DNA of 64,000 nucleotides from Pseudomonas fluorescens (GCF_019212185.1 NZ_CP078138.1:3454501-3518500); one strand, 5' to 3'. Positions 19,354 through 29,035 are shown, counted from the stretch's first letter. Notes: generated by a model not told the origin, from the letters alone. Program-made: numbers and translations.

Positions 19354-19694
19354 GCCTGCTGTGGATACTCCTCGCCTGTCTGCTGACCTGCCTCGGCCAG
19401 GTGGCCCAGAAGTACGCGGTGGAAAGCTGGCGCGACCAGCCCTCCACCCTGCTGGCCAAATTGCGCTCGCCGTGGCTGTGGCTGGCCCTGGCGAGCCTGG
19501 GCCTGGGCCTGCTGGTGTGGTTGCTGGTGCTGCAACGCCTGGACGTCGGCGTCGCCTACCCGATGCTCAGCCTGAACTTTGTGCTGATTACCCTGATCGC
19601 GCGGTTTGTCTTTCACGAAAGCGTTGATCGCCGGCACTGGATCGGCGTCGCCGTGGTCATTGCCGGCGTGGCGCTGCTGGGAGGCCAGCTATGA
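19350..19694 (+). CDS. arnE: Ara4N-undecaprenyl-phosphate flippase subunit ArnE
   Basis: This is a 114-aa small multidrug-resistance-type protein with four hydrophobic segments ([20 protein letters not shown] at the start and [15 protein letters not shown] at the end). With ArnF it flips undecaprenyl-phosphate-Ara4N to the periplasmic leaflet. The position between arnT and arnF and 4-bp overlaps on both sides decide the assignment. Confidence 0.92.
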   Translation: MSLLWILLACLLTCLGQVAQKYAVESWRDQPSTLLAKLRSPWLWLALASLGLGLLVWLLVLQRLDVGVAYPMLSLNFVLITLIARFVFHESVDRRHWIGVAVVIAGVALLGGQL

Positions 19695-20101
19695 GTAGGC
19701 GCGGTATCGGCTTTGCCCTGGGCAGCGTGCTGTTGGTCAGCAGCGCCCAGTTGGGCATGCGCTGGAGCATGAGCCATTTGCCGCTGCCGACCCAGTGGCT
19801 GGCAGTCCTGGAATCCGGCGCGGTCGACCTGCTGGCGGTTGGCGTGGTGCTGGCCTCGATCCTGGCCTATGCGCTGTCGATGCTCTGCTGGCTGCTAGCC
19901 CTGCGCGACTTGCCGCTGGGACGTGCCTACTCGCTGCTGAGCATCAGCTACGCCCTGGTCTACCTGCTGGCCGCCAGCCTGCCGCTGTTCAACGAACCCT
20001 TCAGCCTGTCCCGGACCCTGGGAGTGGCTTTGGTCATTCTTGGGGTTGTCATCATCAATTCTCGCGGCAATCGCCCTTCAGACGTCAGGAACGCCTCATG
20101 A
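19691..20101 (+). CDS. arnF: Ara4N-undecaprenyl-phosphate flippase subunit ArnF
   Basis: This 136-aa, four-helix EmrE-like protein is the partner of ArnE. Recognisable stretches are [22 protein letters not shown] followed by [15 protein letters not shown] in the third and fourth helices, typical of ArnF. It overlaps arnE and ugd by 4 bp each, so the subunits are translationally coupled. Confidence 0.92.
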   Translation: MSRRGIGFALGSVLLVSSAQLGMRWSMSHLPLPTQWLAVLESGAVDLLAVGVVLASILAYALSMLCWLLALRDLPLGRAYSLLSISYALVYLLAASLPLFNEPFSLSRTLGVALVILGVVIINSRGNRPSDVRNAS

Positions 20102-21474
20102 AAATCAGTGTAATCGGCAGTGGCTACGTGGGCCTGGTGCAGGCAGCTGTGCTGGCCGAAGTCGGCCATGACGTGGTGTGCATGGACATTGACGAGCACA
20201 AGATCGAGCTGCTCAAGCAAGGCCACGTGAGTATTTTCGAACCCGGCCTGTCGACCCTGGTACGCGACGGCATGGAGTCCGGCCGGTTGCGTTTCACCTG
20301 TGATGAAAAGCTGGCGATCCAGCATGGCCGGGTGCTGTTTATCGCGGTGGGCACGCCTTCCGATGAAGACGGCTCGGCGGACCTGCGTTACGTATTGTCG
20401 GTGGGGGACGCAGTGGCTCGTTATCGCGAGCAGCCGCTGATTCTCGCGGAAAAATCCACGGTCCCGGTGGGTACCGGCGACACCTTGCGCGCTCATATCG
20501 ACGGCAAGCTGCAAGCGGCTGGCCGTAGCCTGCAGTTCGACATTGTCTCGAACCCGGAATTTCTCAAGGAAGGTTCCGCGGTAGCCGACTGCCGGCGTCC
20601 TGACCGGATTATCATCGGTTGCGAAAATGAAGAAGTGCGCGAGGTCATGCGTGACCTGTACGCGCCCTTCAACCGCAACCACGACCGCATCCTGTACATG
20701 GACCTGCGCAGCGCCGAGCTGACCAAGTACGCCGCCAACTGCATGCTCGCAACCAAGATCAGCTTCATCAATCAGATATCCGAGCTGGCCGAGCACCTGG
20801 GGGCCGACATCGAATCGGTGCGCCTGGGCATCGGCGCCGACCAGCGCATCGGCTATCACTTCATCTATCCCGGCTGCGGCTACGGCGGCTCTTGCTTCCC
20901 CAAAGATATGCGGGCGTTGATCCACAGCGCCGAGCAGGCCAACTGCTCCAGCGATCTGTTGCAGGCGGTTGAGGCAATCAACGAACGGCAGAAACACAAG
21001 CTGTTCGAGCGGATCAAGGCGTTCTACAACGGTGACCTCAAGGGCCGCACCTTCGCCCTGTGGGGCCTGGCGTTCAAACCCAACACCGATGACATGCGCG
21101 ACGCACCGAGCCGGGTGCTGCTGGAATCGCTGTGGGCGGCCGGTGCGTCGGTCAGCGCGTTTGACCCCGAGGCCATGCAGGAAACCCAGCGCCTCTACCC
21201 GGACCAAAGCCAGCTGCTGCTGATGGGCACGCCAGAGTCGGTGCTCAAGGATGCCGATGCACTGATCATCTGCACCGAGTGGCAGCAGTTCAAGGCCCCG
21301 GATTTCGACCTGATCCGGCAACGTCTCAAGGCCCCGGTAGTCTTCGACGGGCGCAACCTGTACGACGCCGACCGCCTGGCTCGCGCGGGCTTCAAGTACT
21401 TCCCGATGGGACGTGGCGAGTCGCGCAGCCTGCCCATCTCGCAACACCCGCGCGCCAACACTGACGCCGCCTGA
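20098..21474 (+). CDS. ugd: UDP-glucose 6-dehydrogenase
   Basis: The 458-aa cytosolic enzyme oxidises UDP-glucose twice with NAD+ to UDP-glucuronate, the substrate for ArnA. The NAD fold starts at [14 protein letters not shown]. The catalytic Cys266 lies in YGGSCFPKD, the central segment [11 protein letters not shown] is intact, and the C-terminal UDP-binding domain reads [14 protein letters not shown] start in another frame-compatible position upstream (19795) is excluded because it would run through arnF; ATG at 20098 overlaps the arnF stop. In P. aeruginosa a ugd-type gene likewise closes the arn operon. Confidence 0.95.
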   Translation: MKISVIGSGYVGLVQAAVLAEVGHDVVCMDIDEHKIELLKQGHVSIFEPGLSTLVRDGMESGRLRFTCDEKLAIQHGRVLFIAVGTPSDEDGSADLRYVLSVGDAVARYREQPLILAEKSTVPVGTGDTLRAHIDGKLQAAGRSLQFDIVSNPEFLKEGSAVADCRRPDRIIIGCENEEVREVMRDLYAPFNRNHDRILYMDLRSAELTKYAANCMLATKISFINQISELAEHLGADIESVRLGIGADQRIGYHFIYPGCGYGGSCFPKDMRALIHSAEQANCSSDLLQAVEAINERQKHKLFERIKAFYNGDLKGRTFALWGLAFKPNTDDMRDAPSRVLLESLWAAGASVSAFDPEAMQETQRLYPDQSQLLLMGTPESVLKDADALIICTEWQQFKAPDFDLIRQRLKAPVVFDGRNLYDADRLARAGFKYFPMGRGESRSLPISQHPRANTDAA

Positions 21475-21483
21475 GTCGGCGGC

Positions 21484-23076
21484 GTGCCTTGCTCAACGAT
21501 ACGCCGACAGTCCCTGGGCCTGGGACTGTTGGCCTTGCTGCTGTTCTGCGCAGGCGTCTATCAACAGAGCGCCATTGGCTTCGATAGCCGCTTTGTGTTG
21601 TTCGCCGAAGAAATGCTGCGCCATGGGCCGGGGTTCTTCCCCACCACCTATGGCCAGCCCTACGCCGACTACTGGGCCACATCGACGATCTTCACCTGGC
21701 TGCTGTCGCTGCCGTTCGGTCAGGTCAATGCATTGACCGCCTGGTTGCCCAGCGCCCTCGCCTCGGCCGTCATAGTCACCTTGGTCTATCGCCTGCTGGC
21801 GCCCTGCTCCCGCACCTGGGCCCTGTGCAGCATCGCCCTGTTGCTGCTGAGCAATACCTTCATCAGCGAAACCCGTGCCGTGTCCCTCGACCAGATGATC
21901 GCGGCGCTGACATTCGCGGTGTTCTACCTGGGGTACGCCCACGACCACTATCAGGCACCCCGGCGCCTGCCGCTGATACTCGGGCTGGTGCTGCTGGGGT
22001 TTGCCATTCGGGGGCCGATTGGCCTGGTCGTGCCCACCGGCGTGTTGTGCAGTTACTACCTGCTCAGCGGCCAGTGGCGGCGGATGATTGGGTTTGGCGC
22101 AATGGCCGCCGTGTTGCTGGCGCTGGGCATCGGTTTGCTGCTGTGGCTGGCCTATATCAGTGGCGGGCCGGACTTCGTCCAGGACGTGATCCGCATGCAG
22201 TTCATGGGCCGAATGGATGGCAGCGAAGGCGCCAGCGAACCGCTGTATTACTTCACCAGTTCCCTGGGTAACTACGCGTTGGCCTATCCCCTGGCCGTGC
22301 TGGTGCTGGTTGCCCTGGCGTTTAGCCGTCGCGAGCACGGTCCGGCCCGGCGCCTGCTGATGTATTGCCTGGGAGCCGGGCTGCTGGTGATGATCGGCCT
22401 GTCGATTCCCATGGCGAAGAAAGCTCGGTACATGCTGCCCATGCTGCCGATGGCGGCGATCATTGGCGCCTATCCGTTCCAGGGCAGTTCGCTGCCGGTG
22501 TGGCGTTGGATTCGTGGCGTGATACAGGGCCTGTGGTTGATCATCCCGGGCGTGTTGATGGTCGGTGTGCTGGTGGCCAGGCGACGCTTCCCGGAACTGC
22601 TCGGCTCGCCGGGTTGGATCCTCGGGCTACTGGCGTTCCTGCAAGTGCTTGCCCTGGTCCTGCTGTTCCAGCCGCGCGCACGCACGGTCGGGTTGGCCTT
22701 CAGCGCAGTGCTGGCGGTGTGGTCGAGCTACATCATGGTGATCGAGCCTGCGCAGCGCTCGCTATACGACACGCGCACGTTCAGCCGCGCCGCCTTCGCG
22801 TTGATCCAGCAGGATCCTGCGCCGGTGCTGCTGCATGGCATGGGCAAGGATGCCAAGGCGATCAAGTTCATGGTCAACCTCGATCAGGACCTGTTGCCTG
22901 AATTCACCCATTCCGAGGAGCAAGTGCTGCATCGGGACGGCCCGGCCTGGCTGATGGTCGACAGCAGTGATTTTGCCGCCTTGAAAGATTCCCGCCTGAC
23001 GTCCCTGAAACCGGTGCTTAGCGGCACTTTCGACAAGGCCCCGTACCTGCTGCTGCGCCTTCCGGCGGCCCCCTGA
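21484..23076 (+). CDS. ArnT-like family 39/83 glycosyltransferase, third paralogue
   Basis: This 530-aa polytopic protein has the general plan of dolichyl-P-mannose/ArnT transferases: an N-terminal membrane segment (GLGLLALLLFCAGVYQQSA), then a periplasmic loop with GFDSRFVLFAEEMLRHGPGF, where an acidic residue replaces the PDE of ArnT, then 8-10 hydrophobic segments and a small C-terminal domain. The start is a GTG at 21484, 9 bp after ugd, so it is probably the last gene of the arn operon. The YFEKP motif of ArnT is not seen; YADYW takes that place. It probably transfers a lipid-linked sugar, but donor and acceptor are unknown. Confidence 0.75.
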   Translation: MPCSTIRRQSLGLGLLALLLFCAGVYQQSAIGFDSRFVLFAEEMLRHGPGFFPTTYGQPYADYWATSTIFTWLLSLPFGQVNALTAWLPSALASAVIVTLVYRLLAPCSRTWALCSIALLLLSNTFISETRAVSLDQMIAALTFAVFYLGYAHDHYQAPRRLPLILGLVLLGFAIRGPIGLVVPTGVLCSYYLLSGQWRRMIGFGAMAAVLLALGIGLLLWLAYISGGPDFVQDVIRMQFMGRMDGSEGASEPLYYFTSSLGNYALAYPLAVLVLVALAFSRREHGPARRLLMYCLGAGLLVMIGLSIPMAKKARYMLPMLPMAAIIGAYPFQGSSLPVWRWIRGVIQGLWLIIPGVLMVGVLVARRRFPELLGSPGWILGLLAFLQVLALVLLFQPRARTVGLAFSAVLAVWSSYIMVIEPAQRSLYDTRTFSRAAFALIQQDPAPVLLHGMGKDAKAIKFMVNLDQDLLPEFTHSEEQVLHRDGPAWLMVDSSDFAALKDSRLTSLKPVLSGTFDKAPYLLLRLPAAP

Positions 23077-23258
23077 ATCAGCAATTACTTCAAAATTAAT
23101 GCACTGAAACTGCACTAATATGAATTTGTCAGCACCGATACAGGGCGGCACACTGTGCCGGTTCCTCCCCCAATATGTTGGAACCCTTGAAGGGCTTTGC
23201 GGTGCTCCGTACAAGCCCTTGTTTTTTGCCCGCCCTTTGTCACTGGACCGATCTGCCC

Positions 23259-23960
23259 ATGCTTGCTCGCTGGATTCCCGCCGCCATCAATACCCGTCCC
23301 ACCGAATGGAGCCGCGCCGCCATCGGCATGTCGCTGGGCACGCTGCTCAGTGTCTGGGTGTGCGCACAAGTATTCGGCATGCAGGTGGCCATGCATCTGA
23401 TCGGCCCCTTGGGCGCTTCGGCGGTGTTGCTGTTTGCAGTGGCTTCCGGTGCCTTGGCCCAACCCTGGTCGATCATCGGTGGCTATCTCTGCGCCACCGT
23501 GGTCGCGCTGCTGGCGGCACACGTGCTCGGCCGCAGCCTGGGCAGCGCGTGCCTGGCAGCGGGCCTCGGCTTGCTGCTGATGTGCTGGCTGCGTTGCCTG
23601 CATCCGCCGGCTGGGGCCCTGGCATTGCTGATGGTGCTGGCCGACCCGGCGACCATCGCCCTCGACTGGAAAGCCCTGGGTCCGGTCATGCTCGGTGCCT
23701 CGACCCTGCTGCTGTTTGCCCTGGCCTACAACAACCTGACCCGTGTGCACTACCCCAAGCGTGCCGCCGAGCCGGTGCCCGAGGTGCTGCGTTCACCCAC
23801 CGACAATCAGGCAATCAATGCCGAGGACCTGAAAGCTGCCTTGGCCGATCTTGAAGCCTTCTTCGACGTTACCCCTGAAGACCTCGAACAACTGATCCAT
23901 GCCAGCGAACGTCACGCCAAACGCCGCAGCATCGGTGAGGTACTCAGCCGTAGCGCTTGA
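23259..23960 (+). CDS. HPP family membrane protein
   Basis: This is a 233-aa protein with four to five hydrophobic segments in residues ~20-155 and the signature LHPPAGALALLMVL that names the HPP family. A ~70-residue soluble acidic C-terminus follows (DVTPEDLEQLIHASERHAKRR). Many bacterial HPP proteins carry CBS domains after the membrane part; here none is complete. Some HPP proteins from other organisms are linked to nitrite transport, but no nitrogen genes are adjacent and I assign no substrate. ATG at 23259 is preferred over an earlier frame start at 23175, which would add a non-family leader. Confidence 0.8.
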   Translation: MLARWIPAAINTRPTEWSRAAIGMSLGTLLSVWVCAQVFGMQVAMHLIGPLGASAVLLFAVASGALAQPWSIIGGYLCATVVALLAAHVLGRSLGSACLAAGLGLLLMCWLRCLHPPAGALALLMVLADPATIALDWKALGPVMLGASTLLLFALAYNNLTRVHYPKRAAEPVPEVLRSPTDNQAINAEDLKAALADLEAFFDVTPEDLEQLIHASERHAKRRSIGEVLSRSA

Positions 23961-23962
23961 AG

Positions 23963-24913
23963 TCAACGGGCGCCCGGCCCGGCGGCAATGCTCGCCGGCA
24001 GGTGGGGATTCAGGTAGACCTCCGCCAACATGCACCGCGCGCTGCCGCCGCCAATGCGTTCGATGGTGTCGATGTTCACTGGCAGCGGCGTGCTGTGCGC
24101 CTCGATCATGCGTCGCTGAGCGGCATCCAGTGAGCGCCAGGCCGTGCGTGACATGACCAGGATCGGCTCTCCCCTGGCCCCCTGCACCTCCAGCATGTTG
24201 CCGGCAAAACTTTCCAGTTGCTCCCAGTTCAGTGCGACCAGGTGCTTGCCGCTGTCTTCCAGTCGCGCCTGCAAGGCCTGGCGCTCGTCAGTCAGCGCGA
24301 CCGATTCCAGGCACACCACCGCCAGTTGCGTGCCAACACTCATCATCACGTTGGTGTGATAGATCGGCACTCCCTGGCGATCGACCGCGTTGAATGCGCA
24401 CAACTCATAGCCCAGGTGATTGACCACCTGATCCAGCGCATGGGCATGGGTGCGGGTCGAGTAGCCGGCGTAGCAGATTCGCGCCTGGCGATCGAGGACC
24501 ATGCTGCCGGTGCCCTCGAGAAACATGTCCTGTAATTCCAGGCCGGACAGATCCAGCAAGTGCTCGACCCGGTAGTGATCCTTCAACCAGTCGAGCACGC
24601 CCTTGTCCCGTTCCAGCCGCCGGTTATGGCCTTGCATCGGGTACAGCACCAGGGTGCCGTCGGGATGGCTGCTCCACCAGTTGTTGGGAAAGATCGAATC
24701 CGGTGTATGCGGTGCTTCGCGGTCGTTATGGACCAGCACCTGCACGCCCTGCTGGCGCAGCGCGGCGACATAGCCGTCGAACTCCTCCAGAGCCTTGCGC
24801 TGGACGTCTTCGGCAACTTGCGCCGGACGCTGGAAACGGTTGTTGGCCGCCGTGTCCTGATTGAAGGAAAAGCGTGTCGGGCGAATCATCAAGACGGTAT
24901 TGGTGGTTTGCAT
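23963..24913 (-). CDS. ctlX: CtlX-type citrulline/arginine-related amidinotransferase-fold hydrolase
   Basis: This 316-aa guanidino-modifying enzyme fold is marked by IRPTRFSFNQDTAANNRFQ at the start, SIFPNNWWSSHPDGTLVLYPM, and the C-terminal catalytic Cys in GGGSARCMLAEVYLN. It matches my knowledge of CtlX (citrulline utilisation hydrolase) and arginine-deiminase-related proteins. ATG at 24913 is chosen; a start at 24943 would add ten residues. It ends 2 bp from the converging HPP gene. It follows an Lrp-type regulator and a polar amino acid ABC transporter on the same strand, which suggests uptake and breakdown of citrulline, arginine or a related guanidino/ureido compound. Confidence 0.78.
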   Translation of the reverse strand: MQTTNTVLMIRPTRFSFNQDTAANNRFQRPAQVAEDVQRKALEEFDGYVAALRQQGVQVLVHNDREAPHTPDSIFPNNWWSSHPDGTLVLYPMQGHNRRLERDKGVLDWLKDHYRVEHLLDLSGLELQDMFLEGTGSMVLDRQARICYAGYSTRTHAHALDQVVNHLGYELCAFNAVDRQGVPIYHTNVMMSVGTQLAVVCLESVALTDERQALQARLEDSGKHLVALNWEQLESFAGNMLEVQGARGEPILVMSRTAWRSLDAAQRRMIEAHSTPLPVNIDTIERIGGGSARCMLAEVYLNPHLPASIAAGPGAR

Positions 24914-25054
24914 GGGCACTGACTCAATGAGGGTTGGGAGCACTCATTGTCGGTGTCGCGGCGGGAAAAACCCGGCTGATAAACCTTGTGGCAGGGCTGG
25001 AATTGGCTGAAAACCCGAAGGCTTTCAGCCGAATTCGCGAGGGTGGTGAAGGGC

Positions 25055-25531
25055 TCAACTGGAGGTCTTGACCATCGCCAGTTCGGGGTGGCTGACCAGC
25101 TTGTCGATGTGCAGTTCCGGGTCATCGAACCAGAGTTCGGTGAGTACCCGGTAGTGCTCCATGTCCCGGCAGCGCATGCGCAGACTGTAGTCGAAGGCAC
25201 CGCTGATCAACTGGCATTCGAGCACTTGCGGGCAGGCACGCACGGTCGCCTCGAAGGCTTTTTGCGCGGCCCGGCCACTCTGGTTGGACAAGGCAACCAA
25301 CACCAGCAGGGACAGGCCCGGGGTCAGTTTCTTTTCGTCAAGAATCGCCCCGTAGCCGCGGATGACCCCCAACTGCTCCAGCTTGCGCACCCGTTCCAGG
25401 CACGGCCGGGGTGTCAGGTGCACGCGCTCGGAGAGCTTCTGATAGGTGATGCGCCCGTCGTGGCGCAGCACCTCGATGATCGCCTGATCGATACGATCAA
25501 GCACGATCGACAGATCGCGGATATCCGCCAT
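25055..25531 (-). CDS. Lrp/AsnC family transcriptional regulator
   Basis: The 158-aa regulator has an N-terminal winged HTH (LDRIDQAIIEVLRHDGRITY then LSERVHLTPRPCLERVRKLE) and a C-terminal RAM ligand-binding domain (LLVLVALSN...FEATVRACPQVLECQLISGAFDY). Proteins of this family sense amino acids. It starts 12 bp after the ABC ATPase stop and precedes ctlX on the same strand, so it probably regulates this transport and catabolism unit. Confidence 0.9.
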   Translation of the reverse strand: MADIRDLSIVLDRIDQAIIEVLRHDGRITYQKLSERVHLTPRPCLERVRKLEQLGVIRGYGAILDEKKLTPGLSLLVLVALSNQSGRAAQKAFEATVRACPQVLECQLISGAFDYSLRMRCRDMEHYRVLTELWFDDPELHIDKLVSHPELAMVKTSS

Positions 25532-25543
25532 GTACGTCTTGCC

Positions 25544-26305
25544 TCACTTCAAACGGCCCGATAAAAATTGCTGCAGACGCTCGCTTTGTGGCCGATCGAG
25601 GATACTTGCATCACCCTGCTCCTCGACTCGTCCCTGATGCAGGAACAGCACCTGGCTTGAGACCTTGCGGGCGAAGCCCATTTCGTGGGTCACCATGAGC
25701 ATGGTCCGACCCTCCTCGGCCAGCGCCTGAATCACCTTCAGTACTTCACCCACCAACTCCGGATCGAGGGCCGACGTCGGCTCGTCGAACAACAGGATTT
25801 GCGGCTCCACCGCCAACGCACGGGCAATCGCTACCCGTTGCTGCTGGCCTCCGGAAAGAAACGCCGGATACTGCTCGGCCACCCGTTGTGGCAGGCCGAC
25901 TTTGTCCAGATACGCCCGGGCGCTGGCTTCAGCCTCCTTGCGACTCACCCCCAGTACCTTGCAGGGTGCGAGCATAATATTTTCCAGCACGTTCAGGTGG
26001 CTCCACAGATTGAAATGCTGGAACACCATGGCCAACCGCGTGCGCAAACGCTGCAACTGTGCCGGATCGGCTACGCGCATGCCACCGGGGGCCTGGCGCG
26101 TGATGATACGCTCGCCGTCCAGGGCAATGGCACCCTCATCGGCGCGCTCGAGGAAATTGATGCAGCGCAACATGGTGCTTTTGCCCGAGCCACTGGCGCC
26201 GATCATGCTCACCACGTCACCGGCCCGGGCATTCAACGAGACGCCTTTGAGCACTTCGTTGTCGGCAAAACGTTTATACAGATTCTCAACAGTCAACTTG
26301 TACAT
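25544..26305 (-). CDS. Polar amino acid ABC transporter ATP-binding protein (HisP-like)
   Basis: This 253-aa ATPase has Walker A GASGSGKST (~residue 37), Q-loop, signature [15 protein letters not shown], Walker B ILLFDEPTSALDPE and the switch His in MVTHEMGFA. The insertion ITRQAPGGMRVADPAQLQRL is typical of HisP/OccP members that handle basic amino acids or opines. It powers the two permeases encoded upstream on the same strand. Confidence 0.92.
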   Translation of the reverse strand: MYKLTVENLYKRFADNEVLKGVSLNARAGDVVSMIGASGSGKSTMLRCINFLERADEGAIALDGERIITRQAPGGMRVADPAQLQRLRTRLAMVFQHFNLWSHLNVLENIMLAPCKVLGVSRKEAEASARAYLDKVGLPQRVAEQYPAFLSGGQQQRVAIARALAVEPQILLFDEPTSALDPELVGEVLKVIQALAEEGRTMLMVTHEMGFARKVSSQVLFLHQGRVEEQGDASILDRPQSERLQQFLSGRLK

Positions 26306-26384
26306 GTATCACCCCTGGACCCGCACCCTTGTCGGTGCCGGTCTGGATAGAAAGGAAAGGTTGTTGCGACAGCCACCCGCAGCC

Positions 26385-27095
26385 TCAGTGGCTCGGGCCG
26401 AGAAAACTCAGCCAGCGCTTCTCCGCCAGGCGGAAACCGCCGACCAGGGCGAACGACAGGCCCAGGTACAACAGCCCGGCGATGCCGAACGCCTGGAAGG
26501 TCATGAAGGTCGCGGCATTGGCGTCCCGCGCGACCTTGAGGATGTCGGGGATGGTGGCGGTGAACGCGACCGAGGTGGCATGCAGCATCAGGATCACTTC
26601 GTTGCTATAGAACGGCAGCGCGCGGCGCAGAGCCGAAGGCAGGATCAACTGCAGGTACAGGCGCCAGCCGCGCAGTCCATAGGCATGCGCCGCTTCGATT
26701 TCACCATAGGGAATGCTGCGGATCGCCCCGGCAAAGATCTCCACCGTGTAGGCACAGGTATTGAGCACGAACGCCAGCAACGTGCAGTTCATCGCGTCGC
26801 GAAAGAACGCTTCGAGCAGCGGCTGCGAGCGCACCACAGCCACGCCATAAATGCCGCTGTAGCAAATCAGCAACTGGATATACAACGGTGTGCCGCGAAA
26901 CACGTAGGTGAATAGTTGCACCGGCCAGCGCAACAGTGCTCGCCGTGAGGTACGCATCAGCGCCAGCGGCAACGACAGCAAAAAGCCCAGGACGATGCTC
27001 GCCACCAGCAACCACAGGGTCATTGCCAGGCCAGTGAGGTTGTAGCCGTCGCTGAAGAGGAAGGGTTTCCAGTATTCGGATATCAGTTCGATCAT
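26385..27095 (-). CDS. Polar amino acid ABC transporter permease (HisM-like)
   Basis: This is a 236-aa inner-membrane permease with five hydrophobic segments. The EAA loop reads IPYGEIEAAHAYGLRGWRLYLQLILPSALRRALP, given here in two pieces: IPYGEIEAAHAYGLRGW and LYLQLILPSALRRALP. It overlaps the other permease gene by 4 bp (27092-27095), as in HisQM-type pairs. Length and sequence are of the HisM/OccM type. Confidence 0.9.
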   Translation of the reverse strand: MIELISEYWKPFLFSDGYNLTGLAMTLWLLVASIVLGFLLSLPLALMRTSRRALLRWPVQLFTYVFRGTPLYIQLLICYSGIYGVAVVRSQPLLEAFFRDAMNCTLLAFVLNTCAYTVEIFAGAIRSIPYGEIEAAHAYGLRGWRLYLQLILPSALRRALPFYSNEVILMLHATSVAFTATIPDILKVARDANAATFMTFQAFGIAGLLYLGLSFALVGGFRLAEKRWLSFLGPSH

Positions 27096-27817
27096 GACGT
27101 CAACCCTCGTACGCCCTGGTTGTAATGCCGCTCCAGCACCCGCAGCAGATAGTTCGAGGCGCTGGTGATCAGCAGATACAGCGCGGCGGCGATGAGCAGG
27201 AAATCCAGCATATTGAAGGTGCTCTTGCCGGCTTCCTGGGCGACCTTGACCAGGTCCGACAGGCCGATGATCGATACCAGGGCAGTGGCCTTGAGCAGCA
27301 CCAGCCAGTTGTTGCCCAGGCTCGGCAAGGCGAAACGCATCATTTGCGGGAACACCACGCAGCGAAAGCGCTGCCAGCGATTCAGGCCGAAGGACGCCGC
27401 CGCTTCCTGTTGCCCACGCGGGACACTGAGAATTGCCCCGCGGAAGGTCTCGGTGAAGTACGCACCGTAGATGAAGCCCAGGGTCACGATGCCGGCAACG
27501 AAAGGATCAATCTCCATGTATGCCCAGCCCATAGCCTCGGTCAGGCTGCTCAACCAGCCTTGCAGGCTATAGAAAATCAGCAGCATCAGCACCAGGTCGG
27601 GCACGCCTCGGATCAGCGTGGTGTAGAAGGTCGCTGGCAGATTGAGCAAGCGCGAAGGCGACAGTTTCGCCGCCGCGCCGATTAGCCCCAGGAGCATGCT
27701 CACCAGCAGCGACAGCGCCGAAAGCTTGAGCGTTATCCAGGTGCCGTGCAGCAACAGTGGGCCATAGCCTTGCAGGGCCGAGAGGTCCAGGCCCAGTTCA
27801 GAGAGAAAGGTAGTCAC
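27092..27817 (-). CDS. Polar amino acid ABC transporter permease (HisQ-like)
   Basis: This 241-aa permease has the EAA-type loop VPRGQQEAAASFGLNRWQRF and five hydrophobic segments. GTG at 27817 is chosen because it has a CAGGTG ribosome site at about 6 nt and gives HisQ length; GTG at 27853 is possible. It pairs with the following permease gene and lies 75 bp after the binding-protein gene. Confidence 0.88.
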   Translation of the reverse strand: MTTFLSELGLDLSALQGYGPLLLHGTWITLKLSALSLLVSMLLGLIGAAAKLSPSRLLNLPATFYTTLIRGVPDLVLMLLIFYSLQGWLSSLTEAMGWAYMEIDPFVAGIVTLGFIYGAYFTETFRGAILSVPRGQQEAAASFGLNRWQRFRCVVFPQMMRFALPSLGNNWLVLLKATALVSIIGLSDLVKVAQEAGKSTFNMLDFLLIAAALYLLITSASNYLLRVLERHYNQGVRGLTS

Positions 27818-27892
27818 GCGAATCACCTGTATCGAGGCGCCACGGCTCACCACTGCACCGTGGAGTACGGCACAGGGGTAAGGACGCGGGGA

Positions 27893-28672
27893 TCAGTTGT
27901 TGTAGAGGTCGAGGTCGCCGAAATATTTGCGCTGGATCTGCGCGTAGATGCCCTTTTCGTGCAGGGCCTTGATGGCGCCATTGAGCATGGCCTTGAGTTC
28001 GTCATTGTCCTTGCGCAGGCCAATGGCGATTTGCGAAGGAATCAGCGGGTCACTGATGCCTTCGCTGTTCTTGAAGTCGGCGCCTTGGGGCGAAGCGAGG
28101 AAACTCATCTGCGCCTGCAGCTTGTCCTGGATCGAGGCATCCAGGCGCCCGTAAACCAAATCGGCGTAGACCTGATCCTGATTCTGGTAAGCGCGCAACT
28201 GCACACCACCCGGCGCCAGTTTGGCCCGGGCGTAGGTTTCCTGGATGGTGCCCTGCATGAAGCCCAGGGTCTTGCCCTTGAGGGATTCGGCAGTGGGTTG
28301 CAGGGTCGAATCCTTGCGCGTGACGATGGCGGTCGGTCCGGCGTACAGGCGGTCGGTAAAGTCAATCTGCTTGCTGCGCGCGTCGGTCACCGTCATCGAG
28401 GACTGGATGGCGTCGAATTTTCCGGCCTTGAGCGCCGGAATCAAACCGTCGAAATCATTGCTGATCCACACACACTTGAGTTTCAGTTCGGCGCAGATCG
28501 CATTGCCCAGATCGATCCCGAAGCCCTGGACGCCGCCATCGGCAGTGGTCGATTCAAAAGGTGGATAGCTGGGGTTGGTGCCGAATCGTAGTTCTTTCCA
28601 CTCTTTGGCGCTGGCGCCGGTCGAGCACAACAGCAACGCTACTACTGGCAAGGTCAACCATGAGGTTTTCAT
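27893..28672 (-). CDS. Polar amino acid ABC transporter, periplasmic binding protein
   Basis: The 259-aa class II binding protein has a Sec signal peptide (MKTSWLTLPVVALLLCSTGASA). The mature part begins with LRFGTNPSYPPFESTTADG and contains GFGIDLGNAICAELKLKCVW and FDAIQSSMTVTDARSKQIDF, typical of histidine/lysine/arginine/ornithine-binding proteins. It is the first gene of the transporter unit. Together with CtlX it points to arginine, citrulline or ornithine-like ligands. Confidence 0.9.
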   Translation of the reverse strand: MKTSWLTLPVVALLLCSTGASAKEWKELRFGTNPSYPPFESTTADGGVQGFGIDLGNAICAELKLKCVWISNDFDGLIPALKAGKFDAIQSSMTVTDARSKQIDFTDRLYAGPTAIVTRKDSTLQPTAESLKGKTLGFMQGTIQETYARAKLAPGGVQLRAYQNQDQVYADLVYGRLDASIQDKLQAQMSFLASPQGADFKNSEGISDPLIPSQIAIGLRKDNDELKAMLNGAIKALHEKGIYAQIQRKYFGDLDLYNN

Positions 28673-28918
28673 TTTCGTATGTCCCGATTTTCGTTTTTGT
28701 AATGGGGGATCCGATCGATCACCGCACCGCGCTTGAATGCCATGGAGCAGATGGCTTCAAATGCGCAGTCAGAATGCCAATTGAGGCACGGCGCGCGGTG
28801 TCGTTCGGTGCTTTGCAAACAGCACGCTTGCGCTGATGTCGGCAGATTCACAGCCGATTCTGTCGCGAATGCCCTTGGGCCACACAAACCTCCGATATAG
28901 CGCTTTTGATACTGCAAA

Positions 28919-28966
28919 AATGCATACCAGACCTGCATTCTTCGAGGTTGTACATCGCAAATTTGC
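28919..28966. promoter_or_regulatory. Inverted repeats in the divergent promoter region
   Basis: The 363-bp gap 28673-29035 separates two divergently read genes and contains no credible gene. Two palindromic elements stand out: AATGCA-N9-TGCATT (28919-28924 and 28934-28939) and the perfect decamer GCAAATTTGC (28957-28966). Either may bind the Lrp-type regulator or an acyl-CoA-pathway regulator. No assignment can be made from sequence alone. Confidence 0.3.
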
Positions 28967-29035
28967 ACTGTTACGATCGACCATCGCCCGCGCGCGGGTT
29001 TGTCTATAAAGAACAATAAAAGCAGGGAGTTACTG

